Source of the DNA: Argonema antarcticum A004/B2
GTDB lineage: Bacteria > Cyanobacteriota > Cyanobacteriia > Cyanobacteriales > Aerosakkonemataceae
Length of the DNA stretch: 61,571 bases
Direction: 5' to 3'
NCBI RefSeq assembly: GCF_023333585.1
Contig: NZ_JAIQZN010000036.1
Coordinates: forward strand, 1 to 61,571
Shown one piece after another: positions 34,321 through 47,863 of this stretch. The stretch's first letter is position 1. The number at the start of each line of letters is the position of its first letter. The translations under genes and the position numbers were made by a program. The notes under the pieces are model-generated. The model worked only from the letters and a program-made list of their open reading frames with translations, was not told the DNA's origin and made no database searches.

Positions 34321-36576
34321 CTACTGCTGAACAACCTGTCGATAAAATTCTTCCAGTGCTTTGACACAAGCTTTGTCGTCATAAACATAATCCTGACGAG
34401 CTTTGATTCGTTCTGCTATCTGGCGTCGCCAAACCGGATCTAAACCCAATTTGATGGCAATCTCAATATATTCAGCTTCGGTTTGAGCGATCGTATCCGT
34501 TACTCCTAGCATTCTGAGAAAGCTATCAGCGTGACGACCTCGCATAAATTTGCCCGGACAGGTAACAATGGGTAAATTGCAAGCGATCGCCTCTAGCGCT
34601 GTATTCCCACCCGACCAACTTAAAGTATCCAAAAATACATCTGAAAGTAAATTAATCATCAGATAATCCGGTCGAGTCGGAATAGTGAGAAATACACAGT
34701 AATCTTCGCTGTTCAAACCCACCGCAGCAAAGGCACGAAATAGCCGTTTTTTCAATAACTCACCCCGCAGAAAAATAAACTTGGCTTGAGGCACACGACG
34801 CGCAATCTCAGGCAAAATATAATCATATTGCGGCAAATATTTAAAAGGAGCTTGGCAACATAAATATAGAACAGAATCATCCCGCAATCCAAAATCTGCA
34901 CGATTCTTTGTCAGCACCGGAATATCTTCTGGTTTCGGGTAAGCAACGCCAATATTAGGTAAACGAATCAGCGTCTCAGAATAATGCGATTCTGCATTTT
35001 CCGGTTCCATCAACTCGCTGGATAAAAAGTAGTCGATCGTTGGTATTCCCGAAGTAACCGGATGTCCCCACGCAGTGCATTGAACTGGCGCAAGACGTAA
35101 CCCAGCCATTTTAACTGTTTGCGAATCCATGCCTATTTCTGGAAATACAATAATATCTAGTTTATCGGTAAGTATCTGTTCGCAGACTGCTTCCATATTT
35201 CCAGGAATATGATGAAAGAAATCACTGTAATCTTGAAACTGTTTCGTGATATAATCTGGCTCGTTACCTGTGTAGTAACAGTGAATTTCAAAGTTTTGTT
35301 TATCGCAGTTACGCAACCACCCAACTAGCCATAAAGTGCCGCTATAAGAGTGCAGATAATTTGAGACGTACCCGACGCGAATTCGATCCCCCGATCCCCC
35401 CTTGTTAAGGGGGAATCTTCCCATTGACAAAGGCTGAACCCAATTCGGGTAGTTAGCCGCCATAATTTGATGCACTAAATTTCCCCAACTTCGCTGCAAC
35501 TCTAAAACGTTTAGTCCTTGATGTCCTAAATAAAAGGTTGTGACGCATACTAAACCCGCCAGAGTATTTTTTTTATCTTCTGGGGTTTCGAGAGATGTCT
35601 GCTCAATTAAATCTTGCAGTCCTTGTTCGTATCGCTGACGATAAAACCTGATTTCATCTTCAGTATCGTAGACAAGAGGCAGCATTAATTTATCGAGAAT
35701 TTGGAAAGTATAATCGTTTGGCAAGAGGCGCGATGCAGTTGCAGCGCTTGCGATCGCTTCTTCCTTCTTTCCCCTTGTCTGAAAGAAGGTTATCAGTGCA
35801 AAATGCAGTTGACCTGCTGTAGGATAAAGGCGGATACCTTCTTGCAGCGTGCGGATAGCTTCTTCCGCTCGATTGAGATTTCTAAAACATTCGCTGAGGT
35901 AAAAATAAACTTCTGGATTTTTAGTACAATTTTCTAGGAAATGCTGATATTTGTCTATGGCAATTTCATATCTTCTCTGTTGATATAATTTATTGGCAGA
36001 GTCTAGGATATAAGCTGGACTTTTTTGGAGATTTAAGGCAACTTCCAGGTTATTCAATACATTGATATTGCCAGGATTGAACTTAAGCGCTGTCTGATAT
36101 AGTTCGATCGCTTGCTCAATCTGGTTTTGTCCCATTAAAAGATTTCCCAAATTGATGTAACTACCGAAGTGTTCGGGATTGGCAGAAATTGCCTGTCGGT
36201 AAACTGTTTCAGCTTTGGTTATTTGGCCTATCTGTGCTATAATATTGCCTAAGTTATTATAGGCGTCGAGTAAGTTGGGGTCAAGTGCGATCGCGTCTTG
36301 GTAAGCTGATATAGCTTGGGGAATCTGATTGGATTTTTCTAAACTACAACCGAGTACATAATACGCCTGTGCGTTTACAGTATCAATCTTTAAAGATTTA
36401 GAAATAGCTGTTTGTGCAGCTTGATAATTTTCGGTTTGATAATAAAGTATGCCCAAGTTTAGCCAAGCTTCTGCATTATCGCCGTTAGCGTTTAAATACT
36501 CTCGGTATTTTGACTCGGCGGCTGCGAATTTTTCTTGATGGTGTAAGTTTAAGGCTTGTTGATATAGGGTGTTCAC
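34321..36576 (-). CDS. TPR-GT41 (O-GlcNAc transferase/SPINDLY-like) glycosyltransferase
   Basis: 751 residues. Five to six clear TPR units (1-190, for example AEAWLNLGILYYQTENYQAA) plus weaker ones to about 300 precede the catalytic part (about 390-750). There the GT41 signatures are IRVGYVSNYLHSYSGT, LDIIVFPEIGMD, RLAPVQCTAWGHPVTSG, IDYFLSS and LDTLSWSGGNTALEAIACNLPIVT. Family enzymes transfer a sugar (GlcNAc in eukaryotic OGT, fucose in SPY) to protein Ser/Thr. Bacterial members glycosylate surface or unknown proteins; donor and acceptor are unknown here. Residues RFPLNKGGSGD just before the catalytic core come from an intergenic-type palindrome at 35385-35425. Confidence 0.9.
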   Translation of the reverse strand: MNTLYQQALNLHHQEKFAAAESKYREYLNANGDNAEAWLNLGILYYQTENYQAAQTAISKSLKIDTVNAQAYYVLGCSLEKSNQIPQAISAYQDAIALDPNLLDAYNNLGNIIAQIGQITKAETVYRQAISANPEHFGSYINLGNLLMGQNQIEQAIELYQTALKFNPGNINVLNNLEVALNLQKSPAYILDSANKLYQQRRYEIAIDKYQHFLENCTKNPEVYFYLSECFRNLNRAEEAIRTLQEGIRLYPTAGQLHFALITFFQTRGKKEEAIASAATASRLLPNDYTFQILDKLMLPLVYDTEDEIRFYRQRYEQGLQDLIEQTSLETPEDKKNTLAGLVCVTTFYLGHQGLNVLELQRSWGNLVHQIMAANYPNWVQPLSMGRFPLNKGGSGDRIRVGYVSNYLHSYSGTLWLVGWLRNCDKQNFEIHCYYTGNEPDYITKQFQDYSDFFHHIPGNMEAVCEQILTDKLDIIVFPEIGMDSQTVKMAGLRLAPVQCTAWGHPVTSGIPTIDYFLSSELMEPENAESHYSETLIRLPNIGVAYPKPEDIPVLTKNRADFGLRDDSVLYLCCQAPFKYLPQYDYILPEIARRVPQAKFIFLRGELLKKRLFRAFAAVGLNSEDYCVFLTIPTRPDYLMINLLSDVFLDTLSWSGGNTALEAIACNLPIVTCPGKFMRGRHADSFLRMLGVTDTIAQTEAEYIEIAIKLGLDPVWRRQIAERIKARQDYVYDDKACVKALEEFYRQVVQQ
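35385..35425 (-). repeat. In-frame CCCCCC/GGGGG palindrome in the GT41 gene
   Basis: GATCCCCCC TTGTTA AGGGGGAATC is a classic cyanobacterial intergenic palindrome. Here it is translated as FPLNKGGSGD at the junction of linker and catalytic domain, without breaking the frame. Confidence 0.8.
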
Positions 36577-36715
36577 GGTTTTCTCTGTTTATGGTAATGT
36601 CGGGATTTTGCATTAGATCATTTTACCAGTATCCAGCAGATGCGATCGCGTTAGGCAATTATTCCTCTTTGAGCAAGCTTAACTTTATTGTTTGTTAGTC
36701 TTCGTTTTTATGACA

Positions 36716-37630
36716 TTATCCTATAAACTCTTGAACTCGTAGCCAGACTTTTTCTACCAAATCAGGCTGTTCTACATCAAACCATTCAATTTCAGGATAT
36801 GCCTTAAACCAAGTGCGTTGTCGTTTGGCAAATTGCCGCGTGTGTAAAACAGTTAAATCTTTGGCTTCGGCAAGCGAAATTTCTCCAGCTAAATATTGTT
36901 TCATTTCTCCATAACCCAGTGTATCCAACAAAGGTAAATCGGAACCATATTTTTGGCAGAGAGTTTCTACCTCTTTCACCAAACCATCTGCTATCATTTT
37001 TTCGGTACGCTGTTCGATGCGCTGGTTTAGATGCGAGGAATCGCAATCTAAGCCAATTTGTAAAATAGGATAATCCGGGGGATTTTCTCCCTGTTGCTGA
37101 GAAATCGGTTTGCCAGTGACGTAAAATACTTCTAAGGCTCGTAACGTCCGCACTGGGTCATTGGGGTGAATCTTTTGGGCAGCAGCAGGATCGACTTGTT
37201 GGAGGAAGGCGTAAAGTTGAGTTTGACCGAGGGATTCGAGTTGCGATCGCAATTCCTTCTGCGGTGCCACCCTGGGAATTTTCATACCCCGCACGATCGA
37301 TCGAACGTATAAACCCGTACCGCCAACTAACAAGAGTGGGGTCGGGGGAGAGGGGGACAGGGGGGGAGAAGCGATCGATGTTTGAGCCTGCTGCTGGTAG
37401 TCAGCAACAGTCAAAGTCTCCGTAGGATCGCAGAGATCAATTAAATAGTGTGGCACTAACTGTTGCTCGGCAGATGAAGGCTTAGCAGTGCCAATATCAA
37501 ACTCGCGGTACACCTGACGGGAATCAGCACTTAGAATTATAGAACCCAGCCGTTGCGCTAATTCCAAAGCCAGCCCCGACTTACCCGTCGCCGTAGCTCC
37601 ACAAATTGCAATCAGTTTTGTAGTATTCAA
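36716..37630 (-). CDS. miaA: tRNA dimethylallyltransferase
   Basis: 304 residues. It adds the isopentenyl group to A37 of tRNAs reading UNN codons. P-loop GATATGKS (about 11-18), the DMAPP/tRNA-binding ADSRQVYREFDIGTAKP, LLLVGGTGLYVRS, and the C-terminal TRQFAKRQRTWF are diagnostic. Residues about 90-97 (SPPLSPSPPTP) replace the usual loop before PLLLVGG and come from a CCCCCTCTCCCCC repeat. It is divergent from gyrB, which starts 166 bp away. Confidence 0.95.
   Translation of the reverse strand: MNTTKLIAICGATATGKSGLALELAQRLGSIILSADSRQVYREFDIGTAKPSSAEQQLVPHYLIDLCDPTETLTVADYQQQAQTSIASPPLSPSPPTPLLLVGGTGLYVRSIVRGMKIPRVAPQKELRSQLESLGQTQLYAFLQQVDPAAAQKIHPNDPVRTLRALEVFYVTGKPISQQQGENPPDYPILQIGLDCDSSHLNQRIEQRTEKMIADGLVKEVETLCQKYGSDLPLLDTLGYGEMKQYLAGEISLAEAKDLTVLHTRQFAKRQRTWFKAYPEIEWFDVEQPDLVEKVWLRVQEFIG
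37331..37372 (-). repeat. In-frame polypyrimidine repeat in miaA
   Basis: The strand reads CTCCCCCCCTGTCCCCCTCT then CCCCCGACC, giving SPPLSPSPPTP in a surface loop of MiaA. The same CCCTGTCCCCCTCTCCC type is a common intergenic repeat in cyanobacteria. Confidence 0.75.
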
Positions 37631-37721
37631 TGCGATCGTCCTAAATCGAAAATCTGTAATGGGTTAATCACCCAGATAAACTTCCCTTAAAATTGCCCTA
37701 CAGTCGCCTCCAACCCTTTTG

Positions 37722-41038
<3,317 letters not shown>

Positions 41039-41095
41039 AATGTAGCTTCACAGCAAAGCTGTCCATTTTTGGCCAATAGTGAACAATTTCACATA

Positions 41096-41138
41096 ATAAT
41101 GCGGCTATCTTAATTAAGATAGCTGCATTATCTTTTTG
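41096..41138 (+). terminator. Rho-independent terminator after gyrB
   Basis: ATAATGCGGCTATCTT (41096-41111) pairs with AAGATAGCTGCATTAT (41116-41131) with one mismatch, a 4-nt AATT loop, and is followed by CTTTTTG. It lies 57 bp after the gyrB stop. The rest of 41139-41376 shows no gene, only degenerate sequence ahead of the chemoreceptor remnant. Confidence 0.9.
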
Positions 41139-41376
41139 TCCCTGTCCTGTCATTTTCTAGTTATCTCATTCGTAATTATATTTTTTTTACCCAGAAGTAC
41201 GCAAAGGATAGCGCAGAGGTAGGCGGACTTTTTTCGAGCCAATAGAATTTGCAGGCAGAAACTAATACCTATAAAGATTTCGTAAAACTAGGTGATTCGA
41301 TCCGGAAAATGTGGCATATTACCAGAATAGGCTAAATTAGGTGTAAACAAAAAAAGGTTGTTATACGTCCCGATCT

Positions 41377-42353
41377 GTGTGTGCAGAGAAATACATTTTT
41401 GGTCTTCTTATTCATGAGAGGCCCATAAAAATTTACGAACTTGAATTATTGCGAACCAATCAGGGATATGCGTTACAAGCAACTAAGGACTCAAATGCAA
41501 CTATTAACAGTGCCAGAATAATCTCTATTGTGGCACTGTTAATAGGGCTATTAGCTGCTATTTTTTGGCGATATTCTTTATTAAAATTGTCGCCGACCCG
41601 CTTGATAAATTGCTTTCAAGAGTGCAGCAATCTGGCCTTCAAATCACCAGTTCCACTACCCAAATCGCCGCTTCTGGTAAAGAATTAGAAATTACCATTG
41701 GCAAACAATTGGTTAATACCATGAGTAATATAACCTCAATGGTAAATAACACTGCTCACGAAAGTCAAAAAGGGTATGAAAGCTTGGAGCGCATGGAGAA
41801 TACCATGAACCAAATGACATCATCCACCAGTTCCGTTTCTGGTCGATTGGGTGGTATTAGCGAAAAAGCTAATAATATTAACAACATTATCACCACGATT
41901 ACTAAAGTGGCCGATCAGACGAATTTGCTGTCGCTCAATGCCGCGATCGAAGCCGAAAAAGCTGGAGAATACGGACAGGGTTTTGCGGTAGTTGCCAGAG
42001 AAATTCGCCGCTTAGCAGATCAAACTGCGATCGCCACTCTCGATATCGAACAAACAGTCAAAGAAATGCAAACTGCGGTCGCTACTGGCGTCATGGAAAT
42101 GGACAAATTTACGAAAGAAGTTAGCCTAGCGGTGCAAGACGTTCGTATTATTAGCTCTCAGTTTAAGCGAATTATTGAAGAAGTGCAAAACCTCACCCCT
42201 CGCTTTGAAGTAGTAAGTCAAAGTACATCACAAACTGCCGAAACTTTAGGACAGATTAACGAAGCAATTCGCCACCTCAATGATGTTGCACAGCTACTCA
42301 GAAAGGAGATGCAGAGTTTTAAATTAAGGAATTCGGAGGTGATTCGCACTTAG
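41377..42353 (+). pseudogene. Truncated, frameshifted methyl-accepting chemotaxis protein
   Basis: The first frame (41377-41688) carries a short periplasmic remnant and one membrane helix ([18 protein letters not shown]). The second frame (41565-42353) carries the cytoplasmic half: ADPLDKLL (HAMP-like start), then the signalling hairpin [39 protein letters not shown]. The reading must shift near 41565-41600 to join them. The N-terminal ligand-binding domain and first membrane helix are missing. The hairpin tip is intact, so a soluble fragment from ATG 41565 could be made, but the gene as a receptor is broken. No che genes lie nearby. Confidence 0.75.
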
Positions 42354-42541
42354 TTTGCTAAAGTTCGTAAAAACCGGGGAGTGGGCAATCCCCACTTCCC
42401 TTACTGCTGAGCTTTTAGAGTTTTGTAAAAAATCTTAATAAAATTTCTCATCAAATCAGTCTACTGTTACCTTTTAGGCGGGTTTTAACCGTTAGCAAAC
42501 TTAACGCGCTCCTCAGTAGATTTAAGGGACAGAAATTTAGC

Positions 42542-43264
42542 ATGAGTACTAATTTAGCGACCAAATTGCGTGAAGGCACCAAAAAAGCTCACTCAATGGC
42601 AGAAAACGTCGGTTTTGTCAAGTGCTTTTTAAAAGGCGTGGTGGAAAAGACCTCCTACCGCAAACTGGTAACCAATCTCTACTTCGTCTACACAGCCCTA
42701 GAAGAAGAGATGGAAAAGCACCGCGAACACCCCATCCTCTCCAAAATTTATTTCAAAGAGCTGAACCGTAAAAAGAGCCTAGAGCAAGACCTTTCCTTCT
42801 ACTACGGCCCCAACTGGCGCGAACAAGTAGCCCCCTCGCCAGCAGGTCAAGCCTACGTGCAGCGGATTAGAGAAGTATCTGACAAAGAACCAGAACTTTT
42901 GATTGCCCAATCTTACACCCGCTACCTGGGCGACTTATCTGGCGGTCAAATCCTCAAAGGCATTGCAGTACGGGCCATGAACCTCGCAGAAGGAGAAGGC
43001 ACCGCTTTCTACGAATTCAAAGATATTCCCGACGAAAAAGCTTTTAAAGCGACTTATCGCCAAGCTTTAAACGACCTACCGATCGATGAAGCTACAGCCG
43101 ATCGCATTGTGGACGAAGCCAACGCCGCCTTTGGCATGAACATGAATTTGTTCAAGGAACTGGAAGGCAATCTGATCAAAGCGATCGGTGTGATGCTCTT
43201 CAACACCTTAACCCGCAAACGCACTCGCGGCAGCACCGAAACCGAGTTGGCAACTGCTGAATAG
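42542..43264 (+). CDS. ho1: Heme oxygenase (biliverdin-producing)
   Basis: 240 residues, the typical cyanobacterial HO1 length. The proximal heme ligand is His17 in KKAHSMAENV; the distal helix GDLSGGQILKGIA with its glycines is present. It opens heme to biliverdin IXalpha, CO and Fe2+ with ferredoxin, the first step to phycobilin pigments of the phycobilisome. Monocistronic as far as seen. AAGGGA about 10 nt upstream can serve as ribosome site. An inverted repeat (ACAATCCTGG/CCAGGATTGT, 43321-43377) follows the gene. Confidence 0.96.
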   Translation: MSTNLATKLREGTKKAHSMAENVGFVKCFLKGVVEKTSYRKLVTNLYFVYTALEEEMEKHREHPILSKIYFKELNRKKSLEQDLSFYYGPNWREQVAPSPAGQAYVQRIREVSDKEPELLIAQSYTRYLGDLSGGQILKGIAVRAMNLAEGEGTAFYEFKDIPDEKAFKATYRQALNDLPIDEATADRIVDEANAAFGMNMNLFKELEGNLIKAIGVMLFNTLTRKRTRGSTETELATAE

Positions 43265-43320
43265 ATAAGAGGCGTTTCCCCTTCAATTCCGATTCGTTAG
43301 ACAAGAATACATTTCTTTTC

Positions 43321-43377
43321 ACAATCCTGGAGGCTGGATGGCTGTTAAATTAGCTGTCATCAAGCCCCCAGGATTGT
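43321..43377. other. Inverted repeat downstream of ho1
   Basis: ACAATCCTGG (43321-43330) and CCAGGATTGT (43368-43377) are perfect 10-bp complements with a 37-nt loop. The position between convergent genes suggests a loose terminator, but there is no T-run. Confidence 0.4.
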
Positions 43378-43428
43378 ACGCTTTTAGGGGGGAATTGTCA
43401 GAAAAATTGCCGATTTTCTCGACTTTGC

Positions 43429-43812
43429 TCAGGAGTACGACATAATATCGATACCACACTCATCGACTAAATAACAAAGGGCGCGAAAACGCAAGCCAAC
43501 TAATTGGTCGTAAAGCGGGTTAAGCTTGCACAACGGTGGAATATGGGCTATTTTGCGCTCGAACAGCTTGATATCGCGCTCAAACGGACACTGAGCCGGA
43601 ATAGCCTTGTAGAGTAACTTAGCAAATTTGGCATTACGAATCTGGATTTGGTCAAGCCATTGACGCACTGGGTGCAGTATATCGAGTTGGGGCGTGGAAT
43701 TGGCGGCTTGACCAAGTAGAGTAGCATCCCGATCGTTTGTCAATATCTTAGTCATAAGTTTAGCTTTTGGCCTTGCTAAGTGTCTAACAACTTTACTTAT
43801 CCATATTTCCAC
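43429..43812 (-). CDS. Mo-dependent nitrogenase C-terminal-domain protein
   Basis: 127 residues from the first ATG, or 108 from Met20 (43755), which fits homologue starts as well. The core DILHPVRQWLDQIQIRNAKFAKLL, IPAQCPFERDIKLF and HIPPLCKLNPLYDQLVGLRFRALCYLVDECG matches the small cyanobacterial family annotated as Mo-nitrogenase C-terminal domain. Despite its name it is found in cyanobacteria with and without nitrogenase, and its function is unknown. It cannot be taken as evidence that this organism fixes nitrogen. It is convergent with ho1. Confidence 0.82.
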   Translation of the reverse strand: MEIWISKVVRHLARPKAKLMTKILTNDRDATLLGQAANSTPQLDILHPVRQWLDQIQIRNAKFAKLLYKAIPAQCPFERDIKLFERKIAHIPPLCKLNPLYDQLVGLRFRALCYLVDECGIDIMSYS

Positions 43813-44212
43813 TATACAAAGGCTAAAGACTTATTAGGTAAAGGAATCAATAAAAAGGTTTAATGTTTTGATGAAGCCCTGGTTATGAGCGATCCGAACA
43901 GTATTGAGTCATATCGTGTCCGTTTGCATCGTTAGTGTAAGAGTGATACAGGAAATTGTCTGTTGGAATTGAGGGTTGAATTTTTACCACAGATGAAGAC
44001 AGATGAACACAGATGAACACAGATAAGAGAACGATTTTTTTAGGCAAAATAAACGCTGGATGAATGAAGATTCAGTTGAGGGTTGGATCGATGAGAGTTC
44101 AGTTTCAGCGACAAAAATAAGTTCATTCTACGTTCGATTTTGTTTCTTACTCTACTATCAATGTTTGGAGTTGGCTCGTGTTATAGTTTTGAGGGGTTGA
44201 TTAGCTAATAAT
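43813..44212. other. 400-bp gap with ACAGATGAAC tandem repeat
   Basis: Between 43988 and 44027 the 10-bp unit ACAGATGAAC/G occurs about three and a half times, a short tandem repeat commonly seen between cyanobacterial genes. Nothing else is recognisable; no ORF with a ribosome site is seen. Confidence 0.6.
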
Positions 44213-47200
44213 TTAGACCAGTGCAGGTTCTGGCAATGCGCCTTGCATTTTACTTAGATAATTAATTAAATTATCTAACTGTTGATCGGCACTCATAACC
44301 CCCAATCCCCGAATGGTCACTTTGCTGCGAGAGTAGACAAAACGCGACTGAAGATGATCTGGCAAATTAGTGGCGAGTAAGTTCCAAGCTGGTTCCTCCA
44401 TTGGCGTTTCCAGAATAACGTGCTGTTTGCCTTCTGGTTTGATGCGGGAGAAACCGAGTTTCTTCGCCAGATGCTTGAGTTCCATCACTTTTAATAACTG
44501 TTGAGCGGGTTTGGGGATCGGGCCATAGCGATCGCACCAATCTGCCGCAATCTGATTCAACTCCTGCTTAGAACTAGACACCGCCACAGACCGATAAGCA
44601 CTCATCTTCTGATCCAAATCAGTAATATAATCAGCTGGGATAAAAGCGGTCAGACTGAGGTCGATCTGCGTATCGTCAACCTTGGGAATTTCTTGACCGC
44701 GAATTTCGCGAATTGCCTCTTGCAGCATTTCCGTGTAGAGGTCAAAACCGATCGCATCCATTTGACCCGACTGTTCCGCACCCAACAAATTGCCCACACC
44801 GCGAATCTCCATATCCCGCGTCGCCAGCTGATACCCAGATCCCAACTGGGTAAACTCCTGAATTGCCCGCAAACGCTGTCGTGCCGTATCAGTTAGCTGA
44901 CTTTGTTTGGGATAAAATAACCATGCGTGAGCTTGAATCCCCGCCCGACCAACCCTACCGCGCAGCTGATATAGTTGACCCAGACCGAATTTCTGGGCAT
45001 CTTCAATCAAAATTGTATTGACTCGCGGAATATCTAAACCAGACTCAATGATAGTAGTGCAGAGGAGGATATCCGCCTCACCATTACTGAAAGACAGCAT
45101 TGTGGTTTCTAACTCAGATTCGTCCAGTTGACCGTGTGCGATCGCCAACCTTGCCCCCGGCACCATCTCCCGCAGTTTAGCACCAGTCTCCTCAATACCC
45201 TCAATCCGTGGCAGCACATAAAACACCTGTCCGCCGCGATCGAGTTCTTGACGAATCGCAGTACGTACCGCCTCTGGATCGTAGGGAGAAAGATGAGTTT
45301 TAATCGGACGCCGCGATGGTGGTGGCGTCGTAATCAAACTCATTTCCCTAATTCCCGACAGCGACATATAAAGAGTACGAGGAATAGGAGTAGCTGTCAG
45401 CGTCAGCACATCCACCTGCGTTTTCAGCGTTTTAATTTTCTCCTTCTGATTAACTCCAAAACGCTGTTCCTCATCTATCACCAGCAACCCTAAATCGCGG
45501 AAATTCACGCCTTTTCCTAATAACTGCTGCGTTCCCACCACCACATCCAATTCACCAGTTGCCAATCGCCGTAAAATGTCGCGCCTTTCCTCTTCACTGC
45601 GAAAACGATTCAGCAATCCCACATTAACTGGATAAGGAGAAAAGCGTTCTTTGAGCGTATGATAATGTTGCTGCGTCAAAACCGTTGTCGGCGCAAGTAC
45701 AGCGACCTGTTTCCCAGCAGTAACCGCTTTAAATATCGCTCGAATGGCTACTTCTGTTTTCCCAAAACCAACATCCCCACATACCAATCGATCCATCGGT
45801 CTGGACGATTCCATATCCCGCTTGATATCTTGAGTTGCCTTCAACTGATCGGGAGTTGGTTGGTAAGGGAAAGAATCTTCCAATTCTTCCTGCCAGGGGC
45901 TATCCGACGGATAAATAAAACCTTGTTGTTGTGCGCGTTTTGCATATAGTTTCAGCAAATCGACTGCCAATTTTTTGATCGATTTTCGGACTTTATTTTT
46001 GGTATTTTCCCAGGCTTTGCCAGACATTTTATTAAGTTCTGGAGCCTGATCGCCCGTACTGCGAAACCGCGACAATGCGTTCAACTGATCTGCCGCCACG
46101 CGCAGCAAACCATCTGCATATTGTACTACCAAATATTCGCGAGTTTCATTATTAATCGTCAGCTTTTCCAACTTAATAAACTTACCGAGGCCGTGGTTTC
46201 TGTGAATTACATAATCACCTGGTTGGAGTTTGTTGGGGTCAACTTGTTTCGAGGCGGCGCGACGACGTTTGCGGACATAACTGGAGGTGGCGAGGCTATG
46301 CTGTCCGTAGAATTCTCGATCGGTTACTACCACTAGCCGGAAAGTGGGCAGAATAAAGCCTTCTAGTTCTGCCAATCCCGAATATTTCAATGCGATCGGC
46401 GTATGTTGGATTTGCAGCTTGTCAATAGCTGGGTAGTCGCGGGGATTGGGGATAAACTGGGCTGGGCAATCGTGTTCTTGCAGTAAGGAAACAGAACGGG
46501 AAGGCTGAGCGGATACAATCCAGATAGAGTAGTTTTTGGCTAGTTCGCCCCGCAGAATTTCGGCAATTTTGGCAAACTGATGGGGCGTTGTCGGCACTGG
46601 GCGACTGGCGAGATTAAGGCCGTTATTTTCTTCTGCCAATTCGGATAAATAGACGCAGTTAAAACTTTCTGTCCCAGCTAACGAATCTTCAAAAGAACGA
46701 TGAACTTTAGGTAATTGGGTATTCTCTTCCCTATGCCCAATGCCCAATGCCCCATTCTCAATTCGCCATTGTTCTTCTGCGTGTCCGATCCAGACGCTAC
46801 TATGGGCGCGACATTGTTCTGGTTCATCGATCGCAACTAAGGTATTTGGCGGTAAGTAATCAAGTAGGGAGGCGGGTTTGTCAAAGGCGATACCCAAGAA
46901 GCGGCGATTGCCCTCCGGCGGATTGTTAGCGTCGAATTTCTCTTGTTCTTCTGGAGATAGATAATTTTTAATCCGATTGCTTTTTTCTGCCGTCAGCGAT
47001 GCCATCACGATCGGGCCAAAATCCGTGGGCGTCAAAACCAGCTGGTTAATGCGATCGAGCGATCGCTGCGAGTCAGGTGCAAACTCCCGCATCTTCTCCA
47101 GTTCATCGCCAAACCATTCCAACCGCACCGGCAACTCAGCCGAAACCGGAAACACATCAATAATATCGCCGCGCCGACTCCATTGGCCCTCCATTTCCAC

Positions 47201-47863
47201 CAACGGAACCCGTTCGTAGCCCAACTTAGCTAACTTTTGGCTAAATTCGTCTAAATTCCAAGTTTGACCGCCCTCCAGAGTCAAGCAATACGGTTTGAAA
47301 GCATCTACTGGCGGCAGGTGCGGTTGCAGGGCGCGTTCTGTCGCTACGATCGCCCAATTCGATTTGGGATTTTGCGCGAAGTGGGCGTCTTGGCGGTTCC
47401 CGTCACGATGCCCACCTTCGCAAGAGAGGATTTTAGATTTTAGATTACCAGACTGTTCCTCCGATCGGGCTATCTCTGAATTCTCACCAGCAGACCCCAA
47501 TCCAAAATCTAAAATCGAAAATCTAAAATTAATTAAATCTGCCAACACCTGCATCTGTCCCCAGGTCATTTCTGATTCCGGGTCGAACGGTTCGTAGGGC
47601 GATGCTTCTGAAGTAGGGTAAAAATGTATTGTCTGCCAACCCATTGCCTCCAGCTGGGCAGCCCAGCGTCCGGCTTCTGACAAAGTTGCCGTTACCACAA
47701 ACAAATTCCGCCCCTCTGTTTGCGCTAAAGCAGACGACACCAACCCTTTCGGGATGCGGGGGATGCCATTCAGTCGCACGCATTGCGTGCGATTTAGCTT
47801 AGTGAGGAGTTCTGTAGTGAGGGCCGATCGCCCTAATGCCCTAATGATGGAAGAAAAGGCCAT
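44213..47863 (-). CDS. mfd: Transcription-repair coupling factor
   Basis: 1216 residues. It removes RNA polymerase stalled at lesions and recruits UvrA. UvrB-like N-terminal part, polymerase-interacting domain at [23 protein letters not shown], then the RecG-like translocase: Walker [16 protein letters not shown] box [41 protein letters not shown], and the C-terminal TRCF domain. The usual bacterial length is about 1150, and the excess is explained by two repeat-derived insertions: about 60 residues near 112-171 and about 20 near 365-385. Both lie in the N-terminal UvrB-like part and keep the frame. Confidence 0.96.
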   Translation of the reverse strand: MAFSSIIRALGRSALTTELLTKLNRTQCVRLNGIPRIPKGLVSSALAQTEGRNLFVVTATLSEAGRWAAQLEAMGWQTIHFYPTSEASPYEPFDPESEMTWGQMQVLADLINFRFSILDFGLGSAGENSEIARSEEQSGNLKSKILSCEGGHRDGNRQDAHFAQNPKSNWAIVATERALQPHLPPVDAFKPYCLTLEGGQTWNLDEFSQKLAKLGYERVPLVEMEGQWSRRGDIIDVFPVSAELPVRLEWFGDELEKMREFAPDSQRSLDRINQLVLTPTDFGPIVMASLTAEKSNRIKNYLSPEEQEKFDANNPPEGNRRFLGIAFDKPASLLDYLPPNTLVAIDEPEQCRAHSSVWIGHAEEQWRIENGALGIGHREENTQLPKVHRSFEDSLAGTESFNCVYLSELAEENNGLNLASRPVPTTPHQFAKIAEILRGELAKNYSIWIVSAQPSRSVSLLQEHDCPAQFIPNPRDYPAIDKLQIQHTPIALKYSGLAELEGFILPTFRLVVVTDREFYGQHSLATSSYVRKRRRAASKQVDPNKLQPGDYVIHRNHGLGKFIKLEKLTINNETREYLVVQYADGLLRVAADQLNALSRFRSTGDQAPELNKMSGKAWENTKNKVRKSIKKLAVDLLKLYAKRAQQQGFIYPSDSPWQEELEDSFPYQPTPDQLKATQDIKRDMESSRPMDRLVCGDVGFGKTEVAIRAIFKAVTAGKQVAVLAPTTVLTQQHYHTLKERFSPYPVNVGLLNRFRSEEERRDILRRLATGELDVVVGTQQLLGKGVNFRDLGLLVIDEEQRFGVNQKEKIKTLKTQVDVLTLTATPIPRTLYMSLSGIREMSLITTPPPSRRPIKTHLSPYDPEAVRTAIRQELDRGGQVFYVLPRIEGIEETGAKLREMVPGARLAIAHGQLDESELETTMLSFSNGEADILLCTTIIESGLDIPRVNTILIEDAQKFGLGQLYQLRGRVGRAGIQAHAWLFYPKQSQLTDTARQRLRAIQEFTQLGSGYQLATRDMEIRGVGNLLGAEQSGQMDAIGFDLYTEMLQEAIREIRGQEIPKVDDTQIDLSLTAFIPADYITDLDQKMSAYRSVAVSSSKQELNQIAADWCDRYGPIPKPAQQLLKVMELKHLAKKLGFSRIKPEGKQHVILETPMEEPAWNLLATNLPDHLQSRFVYSRSKVTIRGLGVMSADQQLDNLINYLSKMQGALPEPALV
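46712..46772 (-). repeat. In-frame GGGCATT heptad repeat in mfd
   Basis: The coding strand reads AATGGGGCATTGGGCATTGG then GCATAGGGAAGAG, translated as [21 protein letters not shown] heptads are an STRR type of cyanobacterial intergenic DNA. Confidence 0.8.
47352..47531 (-). repeat. 180-bp repeat-derived insertion in mfd
   Basis: It replaces the short loop usually found before AIVATERAL. It contains ATTTTAGATTTT-type heptads on both sides (near 47433-47455 and 47500-47530) and a GTGGGCATCGTGACGGGAAC/CAAGACGCCCAC module between them. It is translated as [14 protein letters not shown] ... [15 protein letters not shown], a low-complexity peptide unlike Mfd. Confidence 0.8.

Noticed and set aside
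43429-43812. Reading the Mo-nitrogenase C-terminal-domain protein as proof of nitrogen fixation
   Set aside because: The family is widespread in cyanobacteria lacking nif genes, and no nif gene is in the window.
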